From an uncultured Gammaproteobacteria bacterium (GTDB lineage Bacteria > Pseudomonadota > Gammaproteobacteria > Steroidobacterales > Foliamicaceae): a stretch of 64,000 nucleotides of DNA. Where the stretch lies: the NCBI GenBank assembly GCA_951828235.1, contig OX639965.1, positions 2,042,212 to 2,106,211 of the forward strand. The letters run 5' to 3'. Below, piece by piece: positions 49,708 to 59,610 of the stretch. Made by a program: the position numbers and the translations under genes. Numbering within the stretch: the first letter of the stretch is position 1; each line of letters begins with the position of its first letter. The notes below the pieces were generated by a model, which made no database searches, was not told the origin of the DNA, and saw only the letters and a program-made list of their open reading frames with translations.

Positions 49708-50555
49708 GGCCCGGGCCAGCCCGGCGTGCCGGGCAATCCCGGCATCAGGCCCAGGCCGGGCCCCAGGAAGAGCGCAAACACACTGCCCGCCGCCAGGAAG
49801 GGACCGAAGGGAATCTCCTGTGAAAACGATCCCCGGCCCAGGGCAATAATGACCAGGCCCGTCAAGGCGCCGGCGACGGCAGCCGGCGCAAGCACCAGCG
49901 GCAGCCCGTTCAGTCCAAGCCATGCCCCCATTGCGGCAAGCAGTTTACAGTCGCCCAGGCCCAGGCCGTCCCGCTTGCGGACTATTCTCCAGAGGCGGTT
50001 GAATAGCCACAGGAAGGCGTAACCGGCTATGGCGCCCGCGATCGCCTGGCCGGGCGCGGGAAAGGGCAGCAAGACCGGCATTCCGGCGACGGATGATTTC
50101 GGCGCCAGGCTGTAGGCGAGTCCGGCCCACAGCAGGCCCAGCGTCAGGCGGTCGGGCAGCAGTCCGTGCTCCAGGTCGATCAGCGCCAGCGCCACCAACG
50201 CCGCGCAGACCAGAATTGCAGCCATGGCCTCCAGCGAGGCGCCGAACACCACCCATGCGGCAAGAGCGAGCAGTGCGCAAAGCAGCTCGCCGAGCGGATA
50301 CCGCCAGTGAATACGTGCATCGCAATCCGTGCAGCGCCCCCTCTGGAGCAGGAAGCTGACCAGCGGAATGTTGCTCCGCCAGCCGATCGGAGTCCGGCAC
50401 TTAGGACAGAACGAACCCGGTTTGTCCAGGGCCAGGCCGCGCGGCAGCCGGTAGACCAGCATTCCGGCGAAACTTCCCAAAGACAATCCAATGAGGACCG
50501 CAATCAGCGCCGTCCACGCAGGGGCCGGTTGCCCGAACTGAAAATCCCAGTACAA
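49704..50555 (-). CDS. pilD: PilD prepilin peptidase / N-methyltransferase
   Basis: This 283-residue inner membrane aspartyl protease cleaves type IV prepilins and type II pseudopilins and methylates the new N-terminus. The zinc-binding Cys pairs (FCPKCRTPIGW and GRCTDCDARI) lie near residues 50-80; the catalytic Asps are in LALIDLEHGLLPD near 125 and GLGLGDCKLL near 205 (GxGD motif). Several transmembrane helices are visible. The start is TTG at 50555, needed to include the first helix. It probably serves both the pili here and the gspF-type system at the window end. Confidence 0.93.
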   Translation of the reverse strand: MYWDFQFGQPAPAWTALIAVLIGLSLGSFAGMLVYRLPRGLALDKPGSFCPKCRTPIGWRSNIPLVSFLLQRGRCTDCDARIHWRYPLGELLCALLALAAWVVFGASLEAMAAILVCAALVALALIDLEHGLLPDRLTLGLLWAGLAYSLAPKSSVAGMPVLLPFPAPGQAIAGAIAGYAFLWLFNRLWRIVRKRDGLGLGDCKLLAAMGAWLGLNGLPLVLAPAAVAGALTGLVIIALGRGSFSQEIPFGPFLAAGSVFALFLGPGLGLMPGLPGTPGWPGP

Positions 50556-50578
50556 AGTTCCGATCTGATCGTGCCCCG

Positions 50579-50603
50579 CTAGTGTGCTGTCCCATGAGTT
50601 CGT
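50579..50603 (-). repeat. Short dispersed element upstream of a start codon (copy B)
   Basis: On the minus strand it reads ACGAACTCATGGGACAGCAC followed by ACTAG, differing from copy A by one base in 25. It ends 23 bases before the pilD TTG start, in the same orientation to the gene as the other copies. Confidence 0.7.
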
Positions 50604-50621
50604 GGCATTATCGCCTCACCC

Positions 50622-51821
50622 TCAGATCACCGATCCCATCCGGAAGATCGGCAGGTACATCGCCAGCACCAGGCCGCCGATCAGAATGCCGAGGATTGCC
50701 ATGAGCAGGGGTTCCAGCAACGCACCCAGGCGCTCGGCTGAAGTCTTGAGTTCCTCCTCGTAGCGGTCGGCAAGGTGCCGGCACATTTCGCTCAGGCGGC
50801 CCGTTTCCTCGCCTACGCCCAGCATCCTTACAAGCTCGGGCGGCAGAGTGTGCAGGTACGCCAGCGAGCGCCTCAGGCTCTGGCCGGTCGCCACTTCGTC
50901 CCGGGCGTGCCCGATGGCGGCCTGGTACACCCGGTTCCCGCAGGCTCCTGCGGCGCCGTCCAGCGCCTCGATCGCCGGCAGGCCCGCATCCAGCAAGGTC
51001 GCCAGGGTGCGGATGAATCGTGCCAGGGCCGCGCGCGCGAACAGGCCGCCCAGGATGGGCAGGCGCAGCTTGAGCTGGTCCTCGTGCATGCGCAGCCCGG
51101 GCAGGCGCGTTCGAAGCCAGGCCGCGAACAGGGCCGCCGAGCCCGTAATGGCCAGCCAGAGCAGGGCGTCTTCCCGCAATCGTTCGGACAGGCTGACCAC
51201 GAAACGGGTCAGGGGCGGTAGTCCGGCGCCGTATCCGGCGAACATGCGCTCGAATTCCGGTACAACGTAGATCAGCATCAGTCCGACCACGACGGCGGCA
51301 ATACCAAGCACGGCCGCCGGATAACTCAGCGCCGAAGAGATTCTCTTGCGAATCTGCTCTCGCCTTTCCAGCCAGGTGGCCAGGTTGGCCAGCAATTCCG
51401 GGAGTCGTCCCGAGCGTTCGCCCGCCAACACCAGGCTGACGTGGAGTGCGCCGAAATACTTCGGGTGGCGCCCCAGCGCCTCACTGAGCGAGTTGCCCGC
51501 GGCGACATCCTGCGAGAGCGTATCCAGCAAGTCCTGCATTCGGAACTGTTGCTGGCTTTCGGCGGTGATTTCCAGGGCCTGCACAATCGGCAGGCCGGCT
51601 TTCAGCACGGTGGCGAGTTCCCGCACCATGCCTGCAATGTCCACCGGCCTGATCCTGCGGCGTTGACTGCGCGTCGGACGCGCGGCGCGCACCCTCAGCG
51701 GCGTAACGCCTCCGCGCTGCAGTTCGGCGCGAACATTCGCGGAGCTGATGTCCCGGCGAAGACCCTTGAGCGGCCGACCGTCGCTGGCCCGCCCCTCCCA
51801 GGCGTAGGTGCTCCTGGTCAT
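50622..51821 (-). CDS. pilC: PilC, type IV pilus inner membrane platform protein
   Basis: This 399-residue protein of the GspF/PilC family has two repeated T2SSF domains (REQIRKRISSALSYPA, LLIYVVPEFERMFAG; then second copy ending LEPLLMAILGILIGGLVLAMYLPIF), each with membrane helices. It anchors the PilB motor in the inner membrane. ATG at 51821 is one base after the pilB stop. The upstream TTG is not needed. Confidence 0.93.
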   Translation of the reverse strand: MTRSTYAWEGRASDGRPLKGLRRDISSANVRAELQRGGVTPLRVRAARPTRSQRRRIRPVDIAGMVRELATVLKAGLPIVQALEITAESQQQFRMQDLLDTLSQDVAAGNSLSEALGRHPKYFGALHVSLVLAGERSGRLPELLANLATWLERREQIRKRISSALSYPAAVLGIAAVVVGLMLIYVVPEFERMFAGYGAGLPPLTRFVVSLSERLREDALLWLAITGSAALFAAWLRTRLPGLRMHEDQLKLRLPILGGLFARAALARFIRTLATLLDAGLPAIEALDGAAGACGNRVYQAAIGHARDEVATGQSLRRSLAYLHTLPPELVRMLGVGEETGRLSEMCRHLADRYEEELKTSAERLGALLEPLLMAILGILIGGLVLAMYLPIFRMGSVI

Positions 51822-51822
51822 G

Positions 51823-53538
51823 TCAAGTGCTTGCAACGGAGGCGGTCACGCGGTTGATTTCCTCAAGGCTTGTTACACCGTCGCGTACTTTTTTCAATCC
51901 GGACTTGCGCAGCCCGGAAATGTTCTCTCTTTCGGCCTGCGCCTCGATGGCGGCTACAGGCGCTCCGTCCACGATAAGCTGCCGCAACGCGGAAGAAACC
52001 GGCATAGCCTGAAATATCCCCACGCGGCCGCGGTAGCCATCGTCGCAATGACGGCAGGCGCCGGGCGCACCGGGGCGGTAAAGCTGCGTTCCGGCGGGCA
52101 GGACATCGGCGATCATGCCCTGCCCGAACAGCGCCCCCTCGTCCGGCGAGTAGCGCTGTCTGCATTCCGAACAAAGGCGCCGCGCGAGCCGCTGCGCCAC
52201 TATCAGGTGGACCGATGCCGCGGCGTAGGGCGGAACCTCGAGGTCGCGCAGACGGGCAAGCGAGGCGGGCGCATCCTCCGTATGCAGCGTGGAAAGCACG
52301 AGGTGTCCGGTCTGGGCGGCGCGCACGGCAATTGCGGCGGTCTCCGCGTCGCGTATCTCACCGACCATGATCACGTCCGGGTCCTGCCGCAGGAAGGCGC
52401 GCAGCGCGCTGGAGAAGGTCAGCCCGGCACTGCGGTTGACATTGACCTGATTGATGCCGGCAAGCTGGATTTCACAGGGGTCTTCGACGGCGCTGACATT
52501 GCGTTCCAGCACATTGAGGCGCGCCAGGGCGGAGTACAGCGTCACCGTCTTGCCGCTTCCGGTGGGTCCGGTGACCAGGATCATGCCCTGGGGCCGGTCC
52601 AGTGCCGCAAGGAAGTGACCTTGCTGGTTCACAGACATGCCCAGCTCATCAAGCGGCGGCAGCGCCGCACCCGAATCCAGGATCCGCACCACGACTTTTT
52701 CGCCGTAGAGGGTCGGCAGCGTGTTCATCCGCAAGTCCACCTTGCGGCGGTTCGGAAGTCGCAGCCGCATTCTTCCGTCCTGCGGCGCGCGTCTTTCCGC
52801 GATGTCCAGGCGCGCAAGCACCTTGAGCCGTGCGCACACTTTCGCCGCCAGCCCGGCCGGCGGCTGCGCCGCGATCCTGAGCAGGCCGTCAATGCGCACC
52901 CGCACCCGGTATTCGTCTTCGTACGGCTCAAAGTGGATATCCGACGCGCCCTGCCGTATGGCGTTGAGCAGGATGCCGTTGACGAAGCGCACCACCGGGG
53001 CTTCCTCGACGGAGGCTACGATCGCCGGATCTTCCTCCTGAGGCGCTTCAGCCTCGAACTCGACGGGCGGCAGCTCTTCCGTCGACAGTGCGTCGGGCGC
53101 ACGTCCCGCGTCCGCTGCCTGCAGGCGCGCCGCCAGTTTCCGATGTTCCACAAGAACGGCACAGGGGTTCAGGCTGGTGCGCTGCCGTACCTCATCCAGC
53201 ATGGTGATCTGCGCCGGGTCCGAGAGTGCCAGAACCAGTCTCTTGCGATCGGCCGCAAGTGCGGCCAGACCCTGGGAGGCGAGGAATTCGGAATCGACTC
53301 CGGTTGCAGGCGCCGCCGCTTCGTCCAGTCGGTCAAGGTCAAGCAGGGGCAATCCGAATTCTCGCGCCACCGCTCCGGCCAGCCGTGCCGAGTCGATCTC
53401 CTCGCGTTCCGCCAGCCAGGCAATGAAGCCCGCGCCCAGGGAACCCAATTCCTGTTCCGCGGCAGCGATTGTTTCGCGGGTGGCGACGCCCAGCGACACC
53501 AGGCGCTTGCTCAGCGGGCTGGCGTGCGCGCCGTGCAT
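51823..53538 (-). CDS. pilB: PilB, type IV pilus assembly ATPase
   Basis: This 571-residue extension motor has an N-terminal MshEN-like domain, Walker A VTGPTGSGKTVTLY near residue 325, the Asp box, Walker B VIMVGEIRDAETA near 390, and the His box HLVLSTLHTEDAP near 415. The zinc tetracysteine (LCSECRQRY, ACRHCDDGYRGR) near 455-500 marks PilB rather than PilT. ATG at 53538 is chosen; the frame goes further up into the pilA gene without a match. Confidence 0.95.
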   Translation of the reverse strand: MHGAHASPLSKRLVSLGVATRETIAAAEQELGSLGAGFIAWLAEREEIDSARLAGAVAREFGLPLLDLDRLDEAAAPATGVDSEFLASQGLAALAADRKRLVLALSDPAQITMLDEVRQRTSLNPCAVLVEHRKLAARLQAADAGRAPDALSTEELPPVEFEAEAPQEEDPAIVASVEEAPVVRFVNGILLNAIRQGASDIHFEPYEDEYRVRVRIDGLLRIAAQPPAGLAAKVCARLKVLARLDIAERRAPQDGRMRLRLPNRRKVDLRMNTLPTLYGEKVVVRILDSGAALPPLDELGMSVNQQGHFLAALDRPQGMILVTGPTGSGKTVTLYSALARLNVLERNVSAVEDPCEIQLAGINQVNVNRSAGLTFSSALRAFLRQDPDVIMVGEIRDAETAAIAVRAAQTGHLVLSTLHTEDAPASLARLRDLEVPPYAAASVHLIVAQRLARRLCSECRQRYSPDEGALFGQGMIADVLPAGTQLYRPGAPGACRHCDDGYRGRVGIFQAMPVSSALRQLIVDGAPVAAIEAQAERENISGLRKSGLKKVRDGVTSLEEINRVTASVAST

Positions 53539-53557
53539 GGGGGCCTCGCGTGACGGG

Positions 53558-54040
53558 TCAGGAGCGGCAGGTTTGCGGGAGGTAGGAGTTCTCCAGGTCG
53601 GTCGCCGCTGCCTCGGCTCCCAGCGCTTCGCCTTCCGGCGCCGCGGCATTGCCGCACTTCCACACCAGCGTGACGCCATCACCCGCCACGTACGGAGTCA
53701 TGTAGAGCATCTTGTCCCTGATGATGCGATTGGCTTCATTGCCGAAAGTGATGATGACTTCGCTGTCGACGATGTCCACCGAGGCGACGTAGCGCCCCTG
53801 GGTATCCGCCGCGTTTGCGCTCAAACCCGCCTGCTCCCGGCTCTCCGGTCCGCTGCCGCTGGCCATATAGGCCTCCGTGACCGCATTGCGCGTCTGCACG
53901 GACAGCGCCAGTCCCTCCTGAACCTGCGCGCGAATGGTGTAGTCCTGGTAGGCGGGAATCGCCAGGGCGGCCAGAATGCCGATGATGGCGATGACGATCA
54001 TCAACTCCACCAGGGTAAATCCTTGTGACCTCTGTTGCAT
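53558..54040 (-). CDS. pilA: PilA, type IV major pilin
   Basis: This 160-residue prepilin has a six-residue leader ending in Gly (MQQRSQG) then [20 protein letters not shown], with Phe at +1 and Glu at +5 as PilD requires, followed by [17 protein letters not shown]. Two C-terminal Cys residues (VWKCGN and QTCRS) would form the D-loop disulfide. ATG at 54040 gives a correct leader. It is upstream of pilB-pilC-pilD in the same direction. Confidence 0.95.
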   Translation of the reverse strand: MQQRSQGFTLVELMIVIAIIGILAALAIPAYQDYTIRAQVQEGLALSVQTRNAVTEAYMASGSGPESREQAGLSANAADTQGRYVASVDIVDSEVIITFGNEANRIIRDKMLYMTPYVAGDGVTLVWKCGNAAAPEGEALGAEAAATDLENSYLPQTCRS

Positions 54041-54071
54041 GGCATACAGTCCTTGTGCGCGAAGGATCGCC

Positions 54072-54100
54072 AGAATAAGGCAGGTCCTATGCGCGCGCAA
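54072..54100 (-). promoter_or_regulatory. Possible sigma-70 promoter of pilA
   Basis: On the minus strand TTGCGC and TATTCT are separated by 17 bases, about 31 bases upstream of the pilA ATG. I looked for the sigma-54 GG/GC pair common for pilA and saw none convincing. This is a weak prediction. The rest of the 236-base gap to sucC shows nothing clear. Confidence 0.35.
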
Positions 54101-54276
54101 GCGTAAATTCGCGCGCGTTTGAGCGCAAATAAACGCACCGAAAGCATGCGCAGCGGCTCCGGGAGCCTGTCTCGCCCCTTCGTCGGCGCGGCATTGCGCC
54201 GGGGCAGGATTGCCGACACGGCACTCCCCGCGCAAAAGGCTTGCGTGCCTTTGCGCTATTGCTTCAGAATGCCGGC

Positions 54277-55433
<1,157 letters not shown>

Positions 55434-55437
<4 letters not shown>

Positions 55438-56303
55438 GCATCCTGGTAGATGCATCCACAAGGGCGATCTGCCAGGGATTGACCGGCCGCCAGGGCCGCT
55501 TTCATGCCGAGCAATGCCTGGAGTACGGCACGCAGATTCTTGCCGGTGTAACGCCGGGGCGGGGCGGCCAGGAGTGCCTGGGGCTGCCTGTCTTCAACAC
55601 CGCAGAGGAGGCCGTGCAGGCGACCGGCGCCGACACCAGCCTGGTGTTCGTTCCCGCACCCGCCGCCGCCGATGCGATCATGGACGCCGCCGACGCCGGC
55701 ATACGACTGATCATCTGCATTACGGAAGGGGTTCCGGTTCTTGACATGGTGCGTATCAAGGCGGCCCTGAAGTCCTTTGACTGCCGTCTGATCGGGCCCA
55801 ACTGTCCGGGCGTGATCACGCCCGGACAGTGCAAGCTGGGGATCATGCCCGGCTTTATCCACGAACCGGGCCGCATCGGCATCATTTCACGCTCGGGAAC
55901 GCTTACCTACGAAGTAGTGCACCAGACCACGGCGAGCGGCCTGGGCCAGACGAGTTGCGTCGGCATCGGCGGCGATCCTGTTCGCGGCCTGAATTTCATC
56001 GACTGCCTGGAGATGTTTGAACGTGACCCGGAGACGGAAGGCATCGTCATGGTGGGCGAGATCGGCGGCGCCGACGAGGAGAAGGCCGCAGATTACATTT
56101 CCAGCGAGGTGTCCAAGCCGGTGGTTGCCTATATCGCCGGCGTGACCGCGCCTCCCGGAAAACGCATGGGCCATGCGGGCGCGATCGTTGCCGGCGGGCA
56201 GGGCACTGCGGAAGCCAAGTATGACGCTCTGCAGGCCGCCGGTGTCGCCGTGACGCGTTCGCCCGCGGAGATCGGCGCCAGCATGGCCAGGGCGCTGGCC
56301 TAG
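55434..56303 (+). CDS. sucD: Succinyl-CoA synthetase alpha subunit
   Basis: This 289-residue subunit carries the CoA-binding fold ([16 protein letters not shown] near residue 10, GGVTPGRGG-like turn at [10 protein letters not shown]) and the phospho-His in [14 protein letters not shown] near 245. [21 protein letters not shown] (shown in part) is typical. ATG 55434 overlaps sucC. The stop TAG is part of CTAGTGTGCTGT, a word also found in the short dispersed element. Confidence 0.96.
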
Positions 56304-56318
56304 TGTGCTGTTCGCGCC

Positions 56319-57947
56319 ATGAAGATCGCACTGGCGCAACTCAACCTCCTGGTGGGAGACGTGCCCGGCAATGTCGACCGGATTCTGGGCGCGATCGATG
56401 AGGCTCGGGCGGCGGATGCCGAACTTGTCGCGTTTTCGGAACTGGCCCTGTGCGGTTATCCACCGGAAGACCTGCTGTTTCATGCCGGCCTGCGTCAGGA
56501 CCTGGCCGGCGGAATCCGGCAGGTGCGGGAGGCTTCGCGTGGTATAGCCACCGTCATCGGCTATCCGCACTGGGAGGAGGGCCGGTGGTTCAACGCCGCC
56601 GCGCTCTTCGCCGGCGGCCGCCGACTTCACCTGCACCGCAAGAACGTGCTGCCCAACTACCGCGTTTTTGACGAGCGCCGCTACTTTGCGCCGGGCACGG
56701 AAGCGGTCTGCGTGGATCTGGAAGGGCTGAGACTGGGCCTGGCGGTCTGCGAAGATGTCTGGGAACCCGAGGTACCCCGACGCCTGGCGGATGACGGCGC
56801 CCAGCTGATTGTCGTGACCAACGGGTCGCCGTATGAGCTGGGCAAGCAGGCTCGCCGCGAGGAGCTGCTGGCGCAGCGCGCCCGCGAAACCGGCCTGCCT
56901 TTCGCCTATGTCAACCAGTTCGGGGGACAGGATGAACTGGTTTTCGACGGGGCTTCCTGCGTGATTGACGGTTCAGGCCGGCCCTGCGTTCGCGCCGACG
57001 CCTTCGCGGAAGGCTTGTGGTACTGCCTGTTGGACACGACCGGTGGCGGCCCGGCCCGGCCCGAGCGGGGACAAATGGCGGAATTCATGCCGGAAGACGA
57101 GGAGGTCTACCGCGCGCTCGTTACGGGCATTCGTGACTACGTGCGAAAGAGCGGTTTCGAGAACGTGGTGCTGGGACTTTCCGGCGGGATCGATTCGGCC
57201 CTTACACTTGCGCTGGCGGTGGATGCCCTCGGCGCGGATCGTGTGCTGGCGGTCATGATGCCGTATCGCTACACGCTGCCCTTGAGCCTTGAGGAAGCCG
57301 AGAGTCAGGCGACGGCCCTGGGGGCGCAATACGAAGTGCTGCCTATTATCGGCATGGTCGAAGCCATGCATGACACGCTGGCGGAACTTTTTGCGGGTCT
57401 GCCCGAGGACGTGACCGAGGAGAACATCCAGTCGCGCTGCCGCGGCATGCTGCTGATGGCGATTTCGAACAAGCAGGGGCGCCTGGTGCTGGCCACCGGG
57501 AACAAGAGCGAGTACGCGGTGGGTTACGCGACGCTCTACGGCGACATGGCCGGCGGTTTCGCCCCGCTGAAGGACTGCACCAAGACCCGCGTCTACCGCC
57601 TGGCGCGCTACCGCAACACGCTTTCTCCGGCCATTCCCGAGCGGGTCATCGAGCGTCCGCCGACGGCCGAACTGCGACCGGGGCAGCTCGACAGCGACTC
57701 GCTGCCGCCCTACGAGGTGCTGGACGAGGTGCTGGATGCGCTGATGCTGGAAGACCTCTCGGTGGAGCACATCGCCGAGCGGGGATTCGAGCCCGCAGTC
57801 GTGCACCAGGTGCTCGACCGGGTGCGGTTAAGCGAATACAAGCGCCGGCAGGCCCCTCCGGGGGTGCGCGTCACCCAGCGCGCCTTTGGGCGCGACTGGC
57901 GCTACCCTATCGTCTCCGGCTACCGTCCCTCCCGCCCGCCGGATTGA
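56319..57947 (+). CDS. nadE: Glutamine-dependent NAD+ synthetase
   Basis: This 542-residue protein has an N-terminal nitrilase-type glutaminase domain: Glu in FSELALCGYPPED near residue 45, Lys in LHRKNVLPNY near 110 and Cys in LAVCEDVWEP near 147. The C-terminal NAD synthetase domain has the P-loop LGLSGGIDSALTLA near 288. Glutamine ammonia is thus channelled to deamido-NAD. The family length fits. It starts 15 bases after sucD. Confidence 0.95.
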   Translation: MKIALAQLNLLVGDVPGNVDRILGAIDEARAADAELVAFSELALCGYPPEDLLFHAGLRQDLAGGIRQVREASRGIATVIGYPHWEEGRWFNAAALFAGGRRLHLHRKNVLPNYRVFDERRYFAPGTEAVCVDLEGLRLGLAVCEDVWEPEVPRRLADDGAQLIVVTNGSPYELGKQARREELLAQRARETGLPFAYVNQFGGQDELVFDGASCVIDGSGRPCVRADAFAEGLWYCLLDTTGGGPARPERGQMAEFMPEDEEVYRALVTGIRDYVRKSGFENVVLGLSGGIDSALTLALAVDALGADRVLAVMMPYRYTLPLSLEEAESQATALGAQYEVLPIIGMVEAMHDTLAELFAGLPEDVTEENIQSRCRGMLLMAISNKQGRLVLATGNKSEYAVGYATLYGDMAGGFAPLKDCTKTRVYRLARYRNTLSPAIPERVIERPPTAELRPGQLDSDSLPPYEVLDEVLDALMLEDLSVEHIAERGFEPAVVHQVLDRVRLSEYKRRQAPPGVRVTQRAFGRDWRYPIVSGYRPSRPPD

Positions 57948-57977
57948 ACCTGCCGGTCGCTCTTCTCACGGCTGTGC

Positions 57978-58083
57978 GGCGCGACTGTGCCCCCCTGTTC
58001 CGGGAGCGTCGGCGACAGGAGTCGCCGCCGAGCCCCATGGATGGGTTCATGCGTCTCCCGGAACCGGGGGGCACAGTCGCGCC
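57978..58083. repeat. Long multi-hairpin inverted repeat between nadE and maf
   Basis: The 29-base outer arms (57978-58006 and 58055-58083) match at 28 of 29 positions; the left starts GGCGCGACTGTGCCCCCCTG. The interior holds two more hairpins, GGCGAC-AGGA-GTCGCC and CCCAT-GG-ATGGG, so the RNA or single strand would fold as a branched structure. The interior resembles that of the element at 47327-47436. It fills most of the 150-base gap between convergent genes. Confidence 0.85.
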
Positions 58084-58097
58084 AACGCCGCGATTCT

Positions 58098-58667
58098 TCA
58101 GGACGCGTCGAGCGGCAGGACGGATGCCAGCCAGATCAATGGCAGGCCGACGATGGCGGTGGGATCCGCCGTCTCCAGCGCTTCGAGGAGCAGCGGGCCG
58201 GCGCCCTCGGCACGAAACGCCGCCGTGCAGTCGTACGGCGCATCCAGGGCCAGGTAGCGTTCCACCAGCGCCGGATCAAGCGTCCGGAACCGCGCTACCG
58301 TAAGGTCCGTATGGGACCGCGCCTCGCCCTCCGGATCGAGCACGCAGACGGCCGTATGGAAATTGAGCGCTCGCCCGGACAGCGACAACAGCATCGAACG
58401 CGCCTGGGCGATCGTAGGCTGTTTGCCCACCGCGAGGCCGTCCAGCTCGGCCAGCTGGTCCGCGCCGATAACCCATGCGCCGGCGTGGCGGGGCGCCATC
58501 TCCCGGGCTTTCGCCTCCGCAAGCCGCACAGCCTGTTCGCGCGGATTTTCGCCGGCGAGCGGACTCTCGTCGACGCCCGAGGGATCGGTTGCGAAATCGC
58601 GGACCAGCCGTGAAAGCAACTGGCGCTTGTACGGTGATTGCGACGCCAGAACGAACTTCGAAGCCAT
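58098..58667 (-). CDS. maf: Maf family nucleotide pyrophosphatase (YceF-type)
   Basis: This 189-residue protein has the Maf start LASQSPYKRQLLSRL, the conserved DESPLAGENPREQAVRLAEAKA (shown in part) and WVIGADQLAELDG near residue 65, which holds the catalytic Asp. The DESPL group matches YceF, which hydrolyses m7GTP. In Escherichia coli yceF is likewise divergent from yceD-rpmF-plsX-fabH, as seen here. ATG at 58667 is a standard start. Confidence 0.93.
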   Translation of the reverse strand: MASKFVLASQSPYKRQLLSRLVRDFATDPSGVDESPLAGENPREQAVRLAEAKAREMAPRHAGAWVIGADQLAELDGLAVGKQPTIAQARSMLLSLSGRALNFHTAVCVLDPEGEARSHTDLTVARFRTLDPALVERYLALDAPYDCTAAFRAEGAGPLLLEALETADPTAIVGLPLIWLASVLPLDAS

Positions 58668-58740
58668 TCAAATAACCCGCTGAATTGACAGCGTAAAGAC
58701 AGGTTCCTATGATAGCGGCCCCCGCATCCTTCGTCATTTC

Positions 58741-58765
58741 CCGAAGCTCCGGGACACGACACTAG
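58741..58765 (+). repeat. Short dispersed element upstream of a start codon (copy D, divergent)
   Basis: CCGAAGCTCCGGGACACGAC followed by ACTAG matches copy A at 18 of 25 positions, with GGGACA and ACACTAG conserved in both halves. It ends 11 bases before the yceD GTG, in the same orientation as the other copies. Confidence 0.5.
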
Positions 58766-58776
58766 GGGTATAGAAC

Positions 58777-59286
58777 GTGATTCAGGGTAGCGCCGTTGCA
58801 ATTCCAAAGCTGCGTGAGTGGGCCGGCCGCCACCATAGCGTTGAAGCTACCTTCGCCGTCGGCGATTCCGCGCGGCTGGCCGAATTGTGCCAGGGTAACG
58901 GGCTGGCCCGGCGGTTGCATGCGAGCTGGTCGTTCGAGTCCGGACTGGAAGGGTTTCCCCTGGTGCGCGTTCGCGCCACCGGCGCCCTGCAACTCAAGTG
59001 CCAGCGCTGCCTGGCGCCGGTGCAGTTGCCCGTCGAGGTGGACTCAAGGCTCACCGTGGTGGCCAGCGAAACGGAGATTCAAGAGGTTGCGTCACCCTAT
59101 GACACCGTGGTTGCTGGCCCGGGAGGGCTGGTGCTGGGTACAATACTGGAAGATGAAATATTGACCAGCCTGCCGATGGCGACCGTACATGACGAGTGCA
59201 CGGTGTCGGGGGAAGCGGAAACCCACTCATCGCCGGATGCAAGCCGGCCTCTGGCCGGTTTGGGGGCGCTGCTTCGGCAAGAGTAG
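58777..59286 (+). CDS. yceD: YceD, 23S rRNA accumulation protein (DUF177)
   Basis: This 169-residue protein has the DUF177 pattern, including LQLKCQRCLAPVQLPVEVDS near residue 70 with the conserved Cys-x-x-Cys and the late LEDEILTSLPMATVHDEC (shown in part) with another Cys. It precedes rpmF, as in most bacteria, and helps 23S rRNA accumulate. GTG at 58777 is the start; no better start exists in the frame. Confidence 0.92.
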   Translation: MIQGSAVAIPKLREWAGRHHSVEATFAVGDSARLAELCQGNGLARRLHASWSFESGLEGFPLVRVRATGALQLKCQRCLAPVQLPVEVDSRLTVVASETEIQEVASPYDTVVAGPGGLVLGTILEDEILTSLPMATVHDECTVSGEAETHSSPDASRPLAGLGALLRQE

Positions 59287-59325
59287 GTTTCAGGGTACTT
59301 TGGGCCTGTTCCAAGGGGTACGAAA

Positions 59326-59529
59326 ATGGCAGTCCAACAAAATCGCAAATCGCGCTCGCGCCGGAACATGCGCCGGTCGCATCACGCCCTCGGGCGTCCC
59401 GCACTTTCCATGGATCCGGAGACCGGCGAGTTGCACCGCCGCCATCATGTTGCGCCGGACGGCTATTACCGGGGGCGCGAGATCATTCCACCGCCGCCGG
59501 AGGCGGATGAGGAGGACCTGGAAGGCTGA
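59326..59529 (+). CDS. rpmF: 50S ribosomal protein L32
   Basis: This 67-residue protein starts [20 protein letters not shown], the L32 signature, with the conserved [27 protein letters not shown] (shown in part). It lacks the zinc Cys found in some L32 forms. It lies between yceD and plsX, as in most Proteobacteria. Confidence 0.96.
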   Translation: MAVQQNRKSRSRRNMRRSHHALGRPALSMDPETGELHRRHHVAPDGYYRGREIIPPPPEADEEDLEG

Positions 59530-59610
59530 GCCTGCGCCTGCGCGCAAGGCAATGGCCCTAATGCTCCCGGACTACGCGGCCGCTCGATCCGCGCCGGGCG
59601 CGCGTCTGCC

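Noticed and set aside
56300-56311. CTAGTGTGCTGT before nadE, matching 12 bases of the short dispersed element
   Set aside because: It is in the opposite orientation to the other copies, includes the sucD stop codon, and the match ends after 12 bases.
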